Shown here in pieces: positions 27,531-35,766 of a stretch of DNA of 59,486 nt. The position numbers and the translations under genes are program-made. Below the pieces are notes generated by a model, which was not told the origin of the DNA, searched no databases, and was given only the letters and a program-made list of their open reading frames with translations. The stretch spans positions 1 to 59,486 of the forward strand of contig NZ_AJLJ01000015.1 of the NCBI RefSeq assembly GCF_000317245.1, in the 5' to 3' direction. Positions within the stretch are counted from its first letter, which is position 1. Each line of letters starts with the position of its first letter. This DNA comes from Fischerella muscicola SAG 1427-1 = PCC 73103. Its GTDB lineage: Bacteria > Cyanobacteriota > Cyanobacteriia > Cyanobacteriales > Nostocaceae.

Positions 27531-28007
27531 ATGATCAGTTTAATTGAGGCAGAAAACCATAACACAAGCACCACAGACGCTATTGCGAGATTAGCAAGGG
27601 CGATTAACCTTTCTAAAGGTCAATTTTCCTTACTTTTAGCTTGCTGTAACTCTCATAAAAAACAGCATTTACTGAGTTTGTTACATGAATTTTCACCAAT
27701 AGCGATCGCAGAATTATCTTTGTCAGCTTCCACAGAAACCTTATACACCAGTATTACCAACACCCTTGGTTCTAACCAGCCCGAAGCTTTAATGGTACAT
27801 GGTTTAGAGTCGGTGGTCGCAATTAATCAACTGATCATTTCCACCAATTTAATACGCGATGAGTTTGCTAAACAGTTTCAGTTTCCCTTGGTGCTGTGGG
27901 TAAACGATGAAATCCTCCGAAAACTCATCCTGTTAGCGCCAGATCTCAAAGACTGGGCAGCTACGACTATTAGATTTGATTTGCCTGATCATGTTCTAGT
28001 TGGATAA
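27531..28007 (+). CDS. Probable N-terminal fragment of a larger ATPase/TPR-type protein
   Basis: A 158-residue protein opening with DAIARLARAINLSKGQFSLLLACCNS, which I associate with the N-terminal domain of much larger cyanobacterial ATPase or TPR proteins. It goes on through HGLESVVAINQLIISTNLIRDEF and FPLVLWVNDEILRKLILLAPDLKDW, and stops just after a region that in the long proteins leads into the next domain. It may be a stand-alone domain or a gene cut short. The MITE begins 52 bp after its stop. Function unknown. Confidence 0.6.
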   Translation: MISLIEAENHNTSTTDAIARLARAINLSKGQFSLLLACCNSHKKQHLLSLLHEFSPIAIAELSLSASTETLYTSITNTLGSNQPEALMVHGLESVVAINQLIISTNLIRDEFAKQFQFPLVLWVNDEILRKLILLAPDLKDWAATTIRFDLPDHVLVG

Positions 28008-28058
28008 TAGGCGATCGCATTTTTGCCTTTTGGTGTCTATCCAAAGTCCAAACTTTCA

Positions 28059-28232
28059 GGGAGCATCCCAATTTTTTCAAAATACCCTAGAGCAAAGGGT
28101 TTAAACCCTTTGCTAATAGCGCAAGTCGTCTTCAGACGACTTTATAAAATCAAACAGTCTGCTTAAAGCAGACTTGAACTATGAGACTGCGATTTCAATC
28201 GCAGGCGTTTTTTGAACATTTGGGATGCTCCC
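28059..28232. mobile_element. 174-bp MITE with 13-bp TIRs and 8-bp target duplication
   Basis: The ends GGGAGCATCCCAA (28059-28071) and TTGGGATGCTCCC (28220-28232) are perfect inverted repeats. They are flanked on both sides by the direct repeat AACTTTCA (28051-28058 and 28233-28240), a complete 8-bp target-site duplication. Inside are four successive palindromes: arms GCAAAGGGTTT, AAGTCGTCTT, AGTCTGCTT and CTGCGATT. There is no coding capacity. This is a textbook non-autonomous element; the mobilising transposase is not in the window. Confidence 0.9.
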
Positions 28233-28534
28233 AACTTTCATCAACTCACAGCGAATTATCCTTGAAAAGACTCTGCGCCCCTCCGCGCTGACTTTGCGTC
28301 CCTCTGCGTTTAAGATAAACTTTACCCAAGTACAACTTAGGAACAAAAGCTCAAGCTATTTCCGTCCAGTTCTTATATATGTGTTCACAAAAAACACCCA
28401 ATAAACATCCTGATTTACTCAACAATTGGGTGGTATATAGATTTATCTTTGGATATTTCTGTTTTTTGTCATTAGTTAAACTTTGACTAATGATTATAGC
28501 TAACTATGATTGAATTTATTTGGCACTATTTCCC

Positions 28535-29959
28535 ATGAAAACCACCATTAAAACTTATATTACCACCAAACAAATAAAAATTTTCACCGCTTTGATATTA
28601 ACTGGCATTTTGTCTGTTGGTAGCAATTTCACATTATTAAAGAGTGCTACTGCTGCTCCCAGAAATATTTTGCCACAAAGAGTAAATGAAATTATAGACA
28701 TCAATCAAAAGAGTAACGGTTTACCTTTACCAGTAGCGAGGGCTGTACTGCAAGATGTATCGCGCACTCAGGGAGTTTTGCCCAGTAAATTGAAAATTGC
28801 TGAATATCATCAACAAACTTGGTCAGATGGTTGTTTAGGACTGCCGAAACCAGATGAACTTTGCACCCAAGCCTTGGTTCCGGGTTGGCGGGTAATCGTA
28901 TCTAACGGCACTCAAACCTGGATTTATCACACTAATAGTAACGGTCGTTCTTTACGTTTAGCTAATCCTGCTACTTCTATAAATAACCAATCAAAAAATT
29001 TACCCGCTTCTGTGAAAAATGCTGTTTTAGCTGCTGCATCCCAACTGACAAAGTTGCCCACTTCTAAAATACGCATTGTTAACTTTAAACAAATTACCAC
29101 AGATGGCTGTTTAGGTTTAGGACGCCCAGACGAGGCCTGTATTGCAATTGCCCAGCAGGCTTGGGAAGTAAACTTGCTAGCAGGAAAACAACGTTTGGTT
29201 TATCGTGCTAATCGTGATGGTTCTCAAGTCAGACAAAATCAAAGTGCAAGCAGTAGCACTTTACCGAAATCTATATCTGATGCTATTTTGGCAGATGCAG
29301 AAGAAGAGTTAGGAGTACCATTTTCTCGACTGCGGATAGTTGGATTAGAACGGCGAGAATGGCCAGATCGTTGTTTAGGGATTAGCGAACCACTGATTTT
29401 ATGTGCGCCAAGTATTGTACCTGGTTGGCGAGTCACTGTCAGCGATGGAAAACAGCGTTTGGTTTACCGAGTTGGTGAACCAGATACGATTAGGCTAGAT
29501 AAACAAGCTAGTAAAATTACTGTCAATAATAGTCTTAAACCTGTGCTAATTCCTACTAGCGAGTTACCACCGCTTTTAGAAAGTGGCATAGTTTTCCGTC
29601 AAATTTCTAGTGGTGGTTTTGCTGGTAGAACTTACGAAACTGTTTTATTGGATGATGGACTTTTGATTCGGACTCGCATGGGTGATGCGAATGATTCTGA
29701 ACGTAGTGTTCGCCGCATTTCTTTACAGAAGTTACGACAGTTTCAGCAATTGCTAGAAGAGAAAGGAGCCAACGAATTTCAAAATCTCAGTTATCCTGCG
29801 CCTTCTGGTGCAGCTGATTACATTATTTATACCCTAACTAGTAGTGATGGTACGGTTCAATACAACGATATTTCCCAGAATCGCTTACCGCAGAATTTAC
29901 AAGTTGTAGTTGCAGCGTGGAATCAGCTTCTTATGGACATGCAAGGGTTGAGCAAATAG
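28535..29959 (+). CDS. Exported protein with three cysteine-pair repeats
   Basis: About 474 residues from ATG 28535; an in-frame TTG at 28520 is less likely. A signal peptide with a long hydrophobic core ends near SATAAP. Three repeats of about 85 residues follow. Each contains LP..V..AVL.DA, a LRIV/LKIA strand, a Cys-X9-Cys pair (CLGLPKPDELC, CLGLGRPDEAC, CLGISEPLILC), GWRV.VS.G and WIYHTN/LVYR. The exact Cys spacing suggests one disulfide per repeat. A C-terminal domain of about 120 residues begins at SGIVFRQISSGGFAGRTYET. Envelope location is likely. No named family recognised. Confidence 0.8.
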   Translation: MKTTIKTYITTKQIKIFTALILTGILSVGSNFTLLKSATAAPRNILPQRVNEIIDINQKSNGLPLPVARAVLQDVSRTQGVLPSKLKIAEYHQQTWSDGCLGLPKPDELCTQALVPGWRVIVSNGTQTWIYHTNSNGRSLRLANPATSINNQSKNLPASVKNAVLAAASQLTKLPTSKIRIVNFKQITTDGCLGLGRPDEACIAIAQQAWEVNLLAGKQRLVYRANRDGSQVRQNQSASSSTLPKSISDAILADAEEELGVPFSRLRIVGLERREWPDRCLGISEPLILCAPSIVPGWRVTVSDGKQRLVYRVGEPDTIRLDKQASKITVNNSLKPVLIPTSELPPLLESGIVFRQISSGGFAGRTYETVLLDDGLLIRTRMGDANDSERSVRRISLQKLRQFQQLLEEKGANEFQNLSYPAPSGAADYIIYTLTSSDGTVQYNDISQNRLPQNLQVVVAAWNQLLMDMQGLSK

Positions 29960-30089
29960 GAAAGCAGTAATTAGTCAGTGATCACTGATTTAATATACGG
30001 TTTGTTTATCGATATGTAGATGTATTTTTGGTATACAATCGCTGAACTATAGTATAATCACTGATTGTAGTTGATACTTATAAAGATCA

Positions 30090-30692
30090 ATGAGTAAGCA
30101 AGGTAGAAATTCACATCATACTTGGGTGCATTCTAGCAGTGCTGCCAATATAGGCGTGGGAATACAACAACAGCAAGAACCAATGTTTTTGTATTTTGCT
30201 TATGGATCTTGTATGTGTCCTGTGGATTTGAAGCGATCGCTTGGCGAAAATACCCACAGTTATGTAATTGGGCCTGCTATACTCAAAGGCTATCGACTGG
30301 GATTTTATCGCTATTCTGCATTTCGCAAGTGTGGTGTGCTGGATGTTATCGAAGATCCAGCTAGCTCAGTGCATGGTGTGCTTTATCAACTACCTTGGCG
30401 AATTAGCGATCGCTTAGATGAAAGAGAAGAGGTTCCCCGTAGAGGTTATCGCCACGAATTTGTGGACATTCACTGTCAAAAACAACTTTACAAAAGTGTC
30501 CGTACTTACGTAGTAGTTGACAAGTTAGCAAAAGAACACGCACCGAACGATTGGTATTTCAACGTTGTTCTCCGAGGTGCTGTTACCTGTGGATTACCGG
30601 AAGAGTATTGCTGGAATTTGTTTAATCATATGTATCGATTACAACAGCAGCATAAGTCAGGTGTAATCAAAGTCAACAACGAACAGATTTGA
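30090..30692 (+). CDS. Gamma-glutamylcyclotransferase-like protein
   Basis: A 200-residue protein with the GGCT/AIG2 fold. The substrate-loop motif FLYFAYGSCM lies at about residues 33-42, followed by LKGYRLGFYRYS and GVLYQLPWRISDRLDEREEVPRRGY, where the Glu of the LDEREE stretch is the expected catalytic acid. GGCT enzymes release 5-oxoproline from gamma-glutamyl peptides, but substrates vary. The first 31 residues are low-complexity (HHTWVHSSSAAN, QQQQ); ATG 30183 (MFLYFAYG) is an alternative start that gives a compact domain. Single gene. Confidence 0.85.
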   Translation: MSKQGRNSHHTWVHSSSAANIGVGIQQQQEPMFLYFAYGSCMCPVDLKRSLGENTHSYVIGPAILKGYRLGFYRYSAFRKCGVLDVIEDPASSVHGVLYQLPWRISDRLDEREEVPRRGYRHEFVDIHCQKQLYKSVRTYVVVDKLAKEHAPNDWYFNVVLRGAVTCGLPEEYCWNLFNHMYRLQQQHKSGVIKVNNEQI

Positions 30693-30919
30693 GTCTTACC
30701 CACTTGTGAATTAACCAGAAACCGCCAAAGGGACACGGCGCATAATTTCGTTGTGCGTTAAAATTGAAATTGGGTTATGATAATCTACATTAAAACTATC
30801 AAAATGCTGTAGTTTATTTTGCATATCAGAACTACAGAAGTGGTGTTGGGATTAAAAATAGGTATTTTGGCTATGTATTGCTGACATTAAAACTGCTATA
30901 AATTAGGGGATTGAAGCTG

Positions 30920-31498
30920 ATGGATGTATCTACAACAGTTAATCCCACCCAAGGTTGCATTGAAATTCGGGTTCCTGAGAAATACCATCGTCAACCGATA
31001 GTTTCCCGATTAATTTCTCGCTACGGCTTGAGTGTAAATATCGCTGCTGCTGCTTTTGAAATCGAAACTAAAAAGGATGCTTGGTTTAATTTAGAAATAG
31101 AAGGAAGTTCTCAACAAGTAGAATCAGGTATTACTTATCTGCGGGGATTAAGTGTCAAAGTTGAACAGCTTAATTTCCAAACCCTTACTCAACAGAATAT
31201 CAAAGACTTACAAATATTATGTCCGAATTATGTCAAAAAAGTAGATGAAAGAAACATAACCCAAGATCAAACAACTCGTGCAAAGTTTAAAGTCAGTATT
31301 CCCAAAAATTACCGTTCTTTTCCAATAATTGCAGGATTAGTTACCTATTGTGGTTTAACTGTCAACATTACTGGAGCATTGTTAGATACTAACACGGAAA
31401 ATGACGGTTGGTTTAATTTAGAAATTTGTGGCCATCACGAACAGATTGTCTCTGGCTTGAGGTATTTGAAGCAGTTAGATTTACAAATTTGGTTGTAA
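30920..31498 (+). CDS. Protein with two NIL domains
   Basis: About 192 residues from ATG 30920, with AGGGG about eleven bases upstream. The frame also opens with TTG 30911. The sequence is an internal duplication. Each half has R(V/I)P(E/K).Y...PI(V/I)..L(I/V)..YGL(S/T)VNI, then a DAWFNLEIEGS / DGWFNLEICGH strand, and a QQVESGITYLRGL / EQIVSGLRYLKQL helix. This is the NIL (ACT-like) domain otherwise seen at the end of MetN methionine importers and in ferredoxin-like proteins. It is 27 bp before the methanethiol oxidase gene, suggesting a joint role around sulfur compounds (inference). Confidence 0.85.
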   Translation: MDVSTTVNPTQGCIEIRVPEKYHRQPIVSRLISRYGLSVNIAAAAFEIETKKDAWFNLEIEGSSQQVESGITYLRGLSVKVEQLNFQTLTQQNIKDLQILCPNYVKKVDERNITQDQTTRAKFKVSIPKNYRSFPIIAGLVTYCGLTVNITGALLDTNTENDGWFNLEICGHHEQIVSGLRYLKQLDLQIWL

Positions 31499-31525
31499 TT
31501 TTTACTGAAATTGGAGATAAAAAAT

Positions 31526-32878
31526 ATGAGTCATGCTTGTTGTGGTCCTGGCTATGCTTCTCCAGAAGCAGCAATCAAAGCTGAACGGGAAAATATTCTT
31601 TATACAATAGCCCTCTACACGGGTACGGGTATTGCAGCACCAGATTATCTTGCCACTGTAGACGTTGATCCTAACTCTCCCACTTATTCCCAAGTAATTC
31701 ATCGCCTACCCATGCCTTACATTGGTGATGAGTTACATCATTTTGGTTGGAATGCTTGTAGTTCTTGTCACGGTGATAGCAGTAAATCCCGACGATTTTT
31801 AGTAATTCCAGGGCAACGTTCTAGCCGGATTTATATTGTTGATACAATAGATGCCCGCGCTCCTAAACTGTATACAATTATTGAACCAGAAGCAATTAAA
31901 GAAAAAACAAATTTAACAGCACCCCACACAGTCCACTGTCTAGCTGATAGTCATGTGATGATTTCCATGCTAGGCGACAGCGAGGGCAATGGTCCAGGTG
32001 GCTTTTTATTGCTGGATGAAAATTTTGAAATTGCTGGACGCTGGGAACGCCAAGCTGATGCTATGCGCTTTAACTATGACTTTTGGTATCAGCCACGCCA
32101 TAATGTCATGGTAAGTAGTGAGTGGGGCGCACCTAAAACTTATTATCCTGGCTTTGATCTTAACGATGTCACAGCTGGCAATTATGGGCATCAATTGCAT
32201 TTTTGGGATTGGTCAAAACACGAAATTATTCAAACTGTTGACTTAGGTGAAGAAGGATTAATTCCTCTAGAAGTGCGCTTTCACCACAACCCTGATAGTA
32301 CTCACGGGTTTGTTGGTGCAGCACTTAGCAGTAATGTTTGGCATTGGTATAAAGCTAACGGACACTGGGATATAGAAAAAGTTATTGACATTCCATCAGT
32401 AGAAGTGGAAGGCTGGCCGATCCCGGTGCCATCGTTGATTACTGATATTTTAATTTCAATAGACGATCGCTTTGTCTATTTTTCTAACTGGTTACACGGT
32501 GATATTCGCCAGTATGACATCAGTAATCCTTCCCAACCTGAACTTACAGGTCAAGTTTGGTGTGGTGGTTTACTAGGTAAAGCTGGGGAAGTGCAAGGAA
32601 ATAAACTAGCTGGTGGGCCACAAATGTTACAACTGAGTCTTGATGGCAAGCGGCTTTATGTCACAAACTCCCTGTTTAGTAGTTGGGATAATCAGTTTTA
32701 CCCTGATTTGTCTAAAACAGGTTCCTATTTACTGCAAATTGATTGTGATACTGAAAATGGCGGGATGAAAATTAACGAAAATTTCTACGTTGATTTTGGT
32801 CAAGAACCAAATGGTCCCGCCCGCGCTCATGAGATCCGTTATCCTGGTGGTGATGTTACCTCTGATATTTGGGTTTGA
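31526..32878 (+). CDS. Selenium-binding protein / methanethiol oxidase (SBP56 family)
   Basis: A protein of about 450 residues from ATG 31526, with GGAG upstream at 31512. It is a member of the SELENBP1/MtoX beta-propeller family that oxidises methanethiol to formaldehyde, H2S and H2O2 (family knowledge). Visible signatures are [16 protein letters not shown] at the N-terminus, [47 protein letters not shown] and [20 protein letters not shown]. Metal-ligand histidines are present. It has no signal peptide. The double NIL-domain gene precedes it by 27 bp, so the two probably form an operon. Confidence 0.93.
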   Translation: MSHACCGPGYASPEAAIKAERENILYTIALYTGTGIAAPDYLATVDVDPNSPTYSQVIHRLPMPYIGDELHHFGWNACSSCHGDSSKSRRFLVIPGQRSSRIYIVDTIDARAPKLYTIIEPEAIKEKTNLTAPHTVHCLADSHVMISMLGDSEGNGPGGFLLLDENFEIAGRWERQADAMRFNYDFWYQPRHNVMVSSEWGAPKTYYPGFDLNDVTAGNYGHQLHFWDWSKHEIIQTVDLGEEGLIPLEVRFHHNPDSTHGFVGAALSSNVWHWYKANGHWDIEKVIDIPSVEVEGWPIPVPSLITDILISIDDRFVYFSNWLHGDIRQYDISNPSQPELTGQVWCGGLLGKAGEVQGNKLAGGPQMLQLSLDGKRLYVTNSLFSSWDNQFYPDLSKTGSYLLQIDCDTENGGMKINENFYVDFGQEPNGPARAHEIRYPGGDVTSDIWV

Positions 32879-33086
32879 CCGATAATTCTGATCAGGGTAC
32901 AAGAAAGCGGATAAATTCTGAGAATCAATCCGCAATCTAAAATCCAAAATTCCAGAGCAACCAGATTTATCTGTGGATTCAATCCAAAATCCATAGACGC
33001 GTAAGCGGCTTCTCGTAGAGTAATCTAAAATCCAAAATTGTTTCACCTCCAGCCATAACTTTAATTTTGCCTAACCACTGAATAAA

Positions 33087-35168
33087 TCAAGAATGAGGTT
33101 CTCCCAGCAATACAATTGAGCAAGTCAACTCTTTAATCACCTGGCTTGTCACTTCGCTGACTGCTAATCCACCAGCGGTACGATAACGAGTTGATCGCAA
33201 AACTACTAAATCAAATGTTTTGGCTTCACCAATAATTACTCTAGCCACATCATCGCTAGTAATTGTTTGAATGTCGGTATTTACTTGTAATTTACTTTCA
33301 GAAGCGATCGCAGACAGTTGGGACTTAAACTTGTCAACTTGAATTTCGGGTGTTCTGCGATCGCCTACATGTAAGAGTACTACTTCTGCGTGATTGGCAT
33401 CTGCTAAAATTTGGGCGAACCGTACAGCGCCTATTGTTTGACGTGTCAAATCTCCTACGGGTACAAGAATACGCTGAATAGTTGTCGGACTACTCAATAA
33501 TCTTGTCACGGCTACCGGACAGTGAGAAGACCAAAACACGCTATCGATCACATTACCAAATAAGCGGGCGCGAATGCCTGTGTTACGCGACCAACCCATG
33601 ACAACTAAACTGGCGTTTTGTTCGCGACTAGTACGACAAATTCCCAAAGCAACATCGTCATCAATCCGGATCGCTGGTGATACTTCTACGCCAAATTCTT
33701 GGCTAATTTCTAAAATACCATTCAAACGTTGCTGACTTTGATCAAGTGCTATTTTTAAGCGCGGATCATCCATTTGTACATGACCTTTAGCGATCGCTAG
33801 TGGAATAATCTTCCCTGATTCGTGACGCGCTAAAAGTGCAGCCATTTCGATCAAATAGCGCTGAGTTTGAGGATTATAAAGCGGAACAACAACTGTGAAT
33901 GGATATTGGGTTTGTTTATCCAAATCCATATCTACATCACAACTATCTCCTTGCCACCACGTAGATAGTTTATCTTTTGCCCAGTCAGCTTGAGGAACTG
34001 TTAGCCTAGTTGCAAATCGTGCTGTAATCACTGGGCCAAGTATTGAAGTTATCAGCATCAACACAATTACACTATTCAACACACCCTCATTTATTAACCG
34101 TTCACCCGCAGGGTTAACTGTTTCATAGGCAACTAAAGCTGCTGCTAGTGTAGCTGCTACTTGTGGTAGTGACAATGACCACATCGTCAGCATTTCTGGT
34201 ATGTTATAGCGATACAATAATTTGGCAAAAAATGCAGCTAGGAATTTACTACCAATCAACGCCACTACAATTGCCGCAGCTAACCAAACTGAACTGAGGG
34301 TTTTGATAAAGCCAGGAATATCAATCAATAATCCCATGTCTACAAAAAAACAAGGGATAAATAAAACACTGCCAATAAACTCAACTTTTTCTTTAACAGG
34401 GCTACGTCCTAAAACATCATTAACAGCTAAACCTGCTAAGAACGCACCAACAATTTTTTCAACGCCAATGACCTGCGCTCCCACAGATGCTATAAATAAT
34501 GCCAACAAGATAAATAAAAATTGATTGCCTTGTTCATCACCAGAACGTCTAAAAAATTCTTTTCCTGCCCAGTCAAAACCAAATAAAACAACAGCAGAGT
34601 AAATTGCTAATCCCACTAATAGTGTAATTAAACTCAGGGCTGTAAATTCTCCACCATGAATGCCAACACAAATTGCTAGCACTAACAAAGCACCAGTATC
34701 AGTAAAAATTGTGGCACCAATTGTCACTGTCACTGCTTCATTTGTCACCACACCCAAGCGACTAACAATTGGATATGCCAACAGAGTATGGGAAGCAAGC
34801 AAAGAACCAATTAAGACAGAAGTATTCCAGCTAAAATCAAATAATCTACCAACAACAATTCCAGCAATTAAGGGTACTAAGAATGTTAAAGTACCAAATC
34901 CTATTGATCGATTTCTAGTTTTGCGAAACTGCTCAAGATCAATCTCTAAACCTGCTACGAACATTAAGTAAACTTTACCAATTTCCGATAGCAACTTAAT
35001 TGTTTCAGATTCTGAGTTTAGTAACTTGAGTCCGTTTTCACCAAGTAAGACACCTGCTATTAACAAACCTACCAATCCGGGTAGCCGTAGCTTTTCAAAA
35101 ATAGGTGGTACGGTGAAGATGACTAATAGCAGGATTGTAAATGCAATAATTGGACTTTGTAGTAGCAA
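33087..35168 (-). CDS. CPA2-type cation/proton antiporter with two Usp-like domains
   Basis: A 693-residue protein. Residues 1-390 form about twelve membrane helices of the CPA2 (NapA/KefB-like) family, with PGLVGLLIAGVLLGENGL early on and FILLALFIASVGAQVIGVEKIVGAFLAGLAVN in the middle. Residues about 430-690 hold two universal-stress-protein-like domains (second one RILVPVGDLTRQTIGAVRFA...VVLLHVGD), which suggests cytosolic nucleotide-dependent control. The family exchanges Na+ or K+ for H+. It is convergent with the methanethiol oxidase gene and is preceded by a long spacer. Confidence 0.93.
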   Translation of the reverse strand: MLLQSPIIAFTILLLVIFTVPPIFEKLRLPGLVGLLIAGVLLGENGLKLLNSESETIKLLSEIGKVYLMFVAGLEIDLEQFRKTRNRSIGFGTLTFLVPLIAGIVVGRLFDFSWNTSVLIGSLLASHTLLAYPIVSRLGVVTNEAVTVTIGATIFTDTGALLVLAICVGIHGGEFTALSLITLLVGLAIYSAVVLFGFDWAGKEFFRRSGDEQGNQFLFILLALFIASVGAQVIGVEKIVGAFLAGLAVNDVLGRSPVKEKVEFIGSVLFIPCFFVDMGLLIDIPGFIKTLSSVWLAAAIVVALIGSKFLAAFFAKLLYRYNIPEMLTMWSLSLPQVAATLAAALVAYETVNPAGERLINEGVLNSVIVLMLITSILGPVITARFATRLTVPQADWAKDKLSTWWQGDSCDVDMDLDKQTQYPFTVVVPLYNPQTQRYLIEMAALLARHESGKIIPLAIAKGHVQMDDPRLKIALDQSQQRLNGILEISQEFGVEVSPAIRIDDDVALGICRTSREQNASLVVMGWSRNTGIRARLFGNVIDSVFWSSHCPVAVTRLLSSPTTIQRILVPVGDLTRQTIGAVRFAQILADANHAEVVLLHVGDRRTPEIQVDKFKSQLSAIASESKLQVNTDIQTITSDDVARVIIGEAKTFDLVVLRSTRYRTAGGLAVSEVTSQVIKELTCSIVLLGEPHS

Positions 35169-35766
35169 ATTGTTACCCTCTGAGATATTTGATTATTTGA
35201 ATAATTTTATACAGCAATTCTAAATAGGTTGTGTGAATTGAGAGACCAGATCCCCGACTTCTCCAAGAAGTCGGGGATCTAGTTGTTCATGATTTAGAAA
35301 TGCAATATAGCACTAAATGCCTATACTAAACCATTTTCCTAACTAATTAAATTAACTTTAAGTAAGTCTGTGGGAATAAATTAAAATATAGTAATTCGAT
35401 TATATTTCTGAACTTACTCAGTAAAGAGAGTGAACATAAAAGGGGAAGTGTGAACAAAAAATCTAGTTTTATAGGAGTATGAAAATTCAAACTTTAGCCT
35501 CAGTATTCGACAAAATTAATTAACATTTGATTTAGATAAACATGCAGAAATTAAATAATAAATAATAACTAGCTAATATATACAATTAAGCTAAGTTCGT
35601 AAATCTATCGCAAGTCCTAAAAAAGCCTAACTAGGGATAGATGTATTTTTGGAATAAATAAATAGATACTTGCGATGTAAAGAAGCGTACAATCAAACAA
35701 TCAATTTCTCCAAATCTGCGTTTCTTGACAATCCGATTATCAATTTAATTAATTTATCAACTTACT
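35169..35766. other. Long spacer upstream of antiporter and amylase
   Basis: A 598-bp AT-rich spacer between divergent genes, so it contains both promoters. Near the antiporter it carries the 33-bp palindrome at 35248-35280. I see no RNA gene or other clear repeat. Confidence 0.4.
35248..35280. repeat. 33-bp palindrome
   Basis: AGATCCCCGACTTCTC / AAGAAGTCGGGGATCT, 33 bp in all. It lies 80 bp upstream of the antiporter start, so it is not always at gene ends. Confidence 0.85.
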
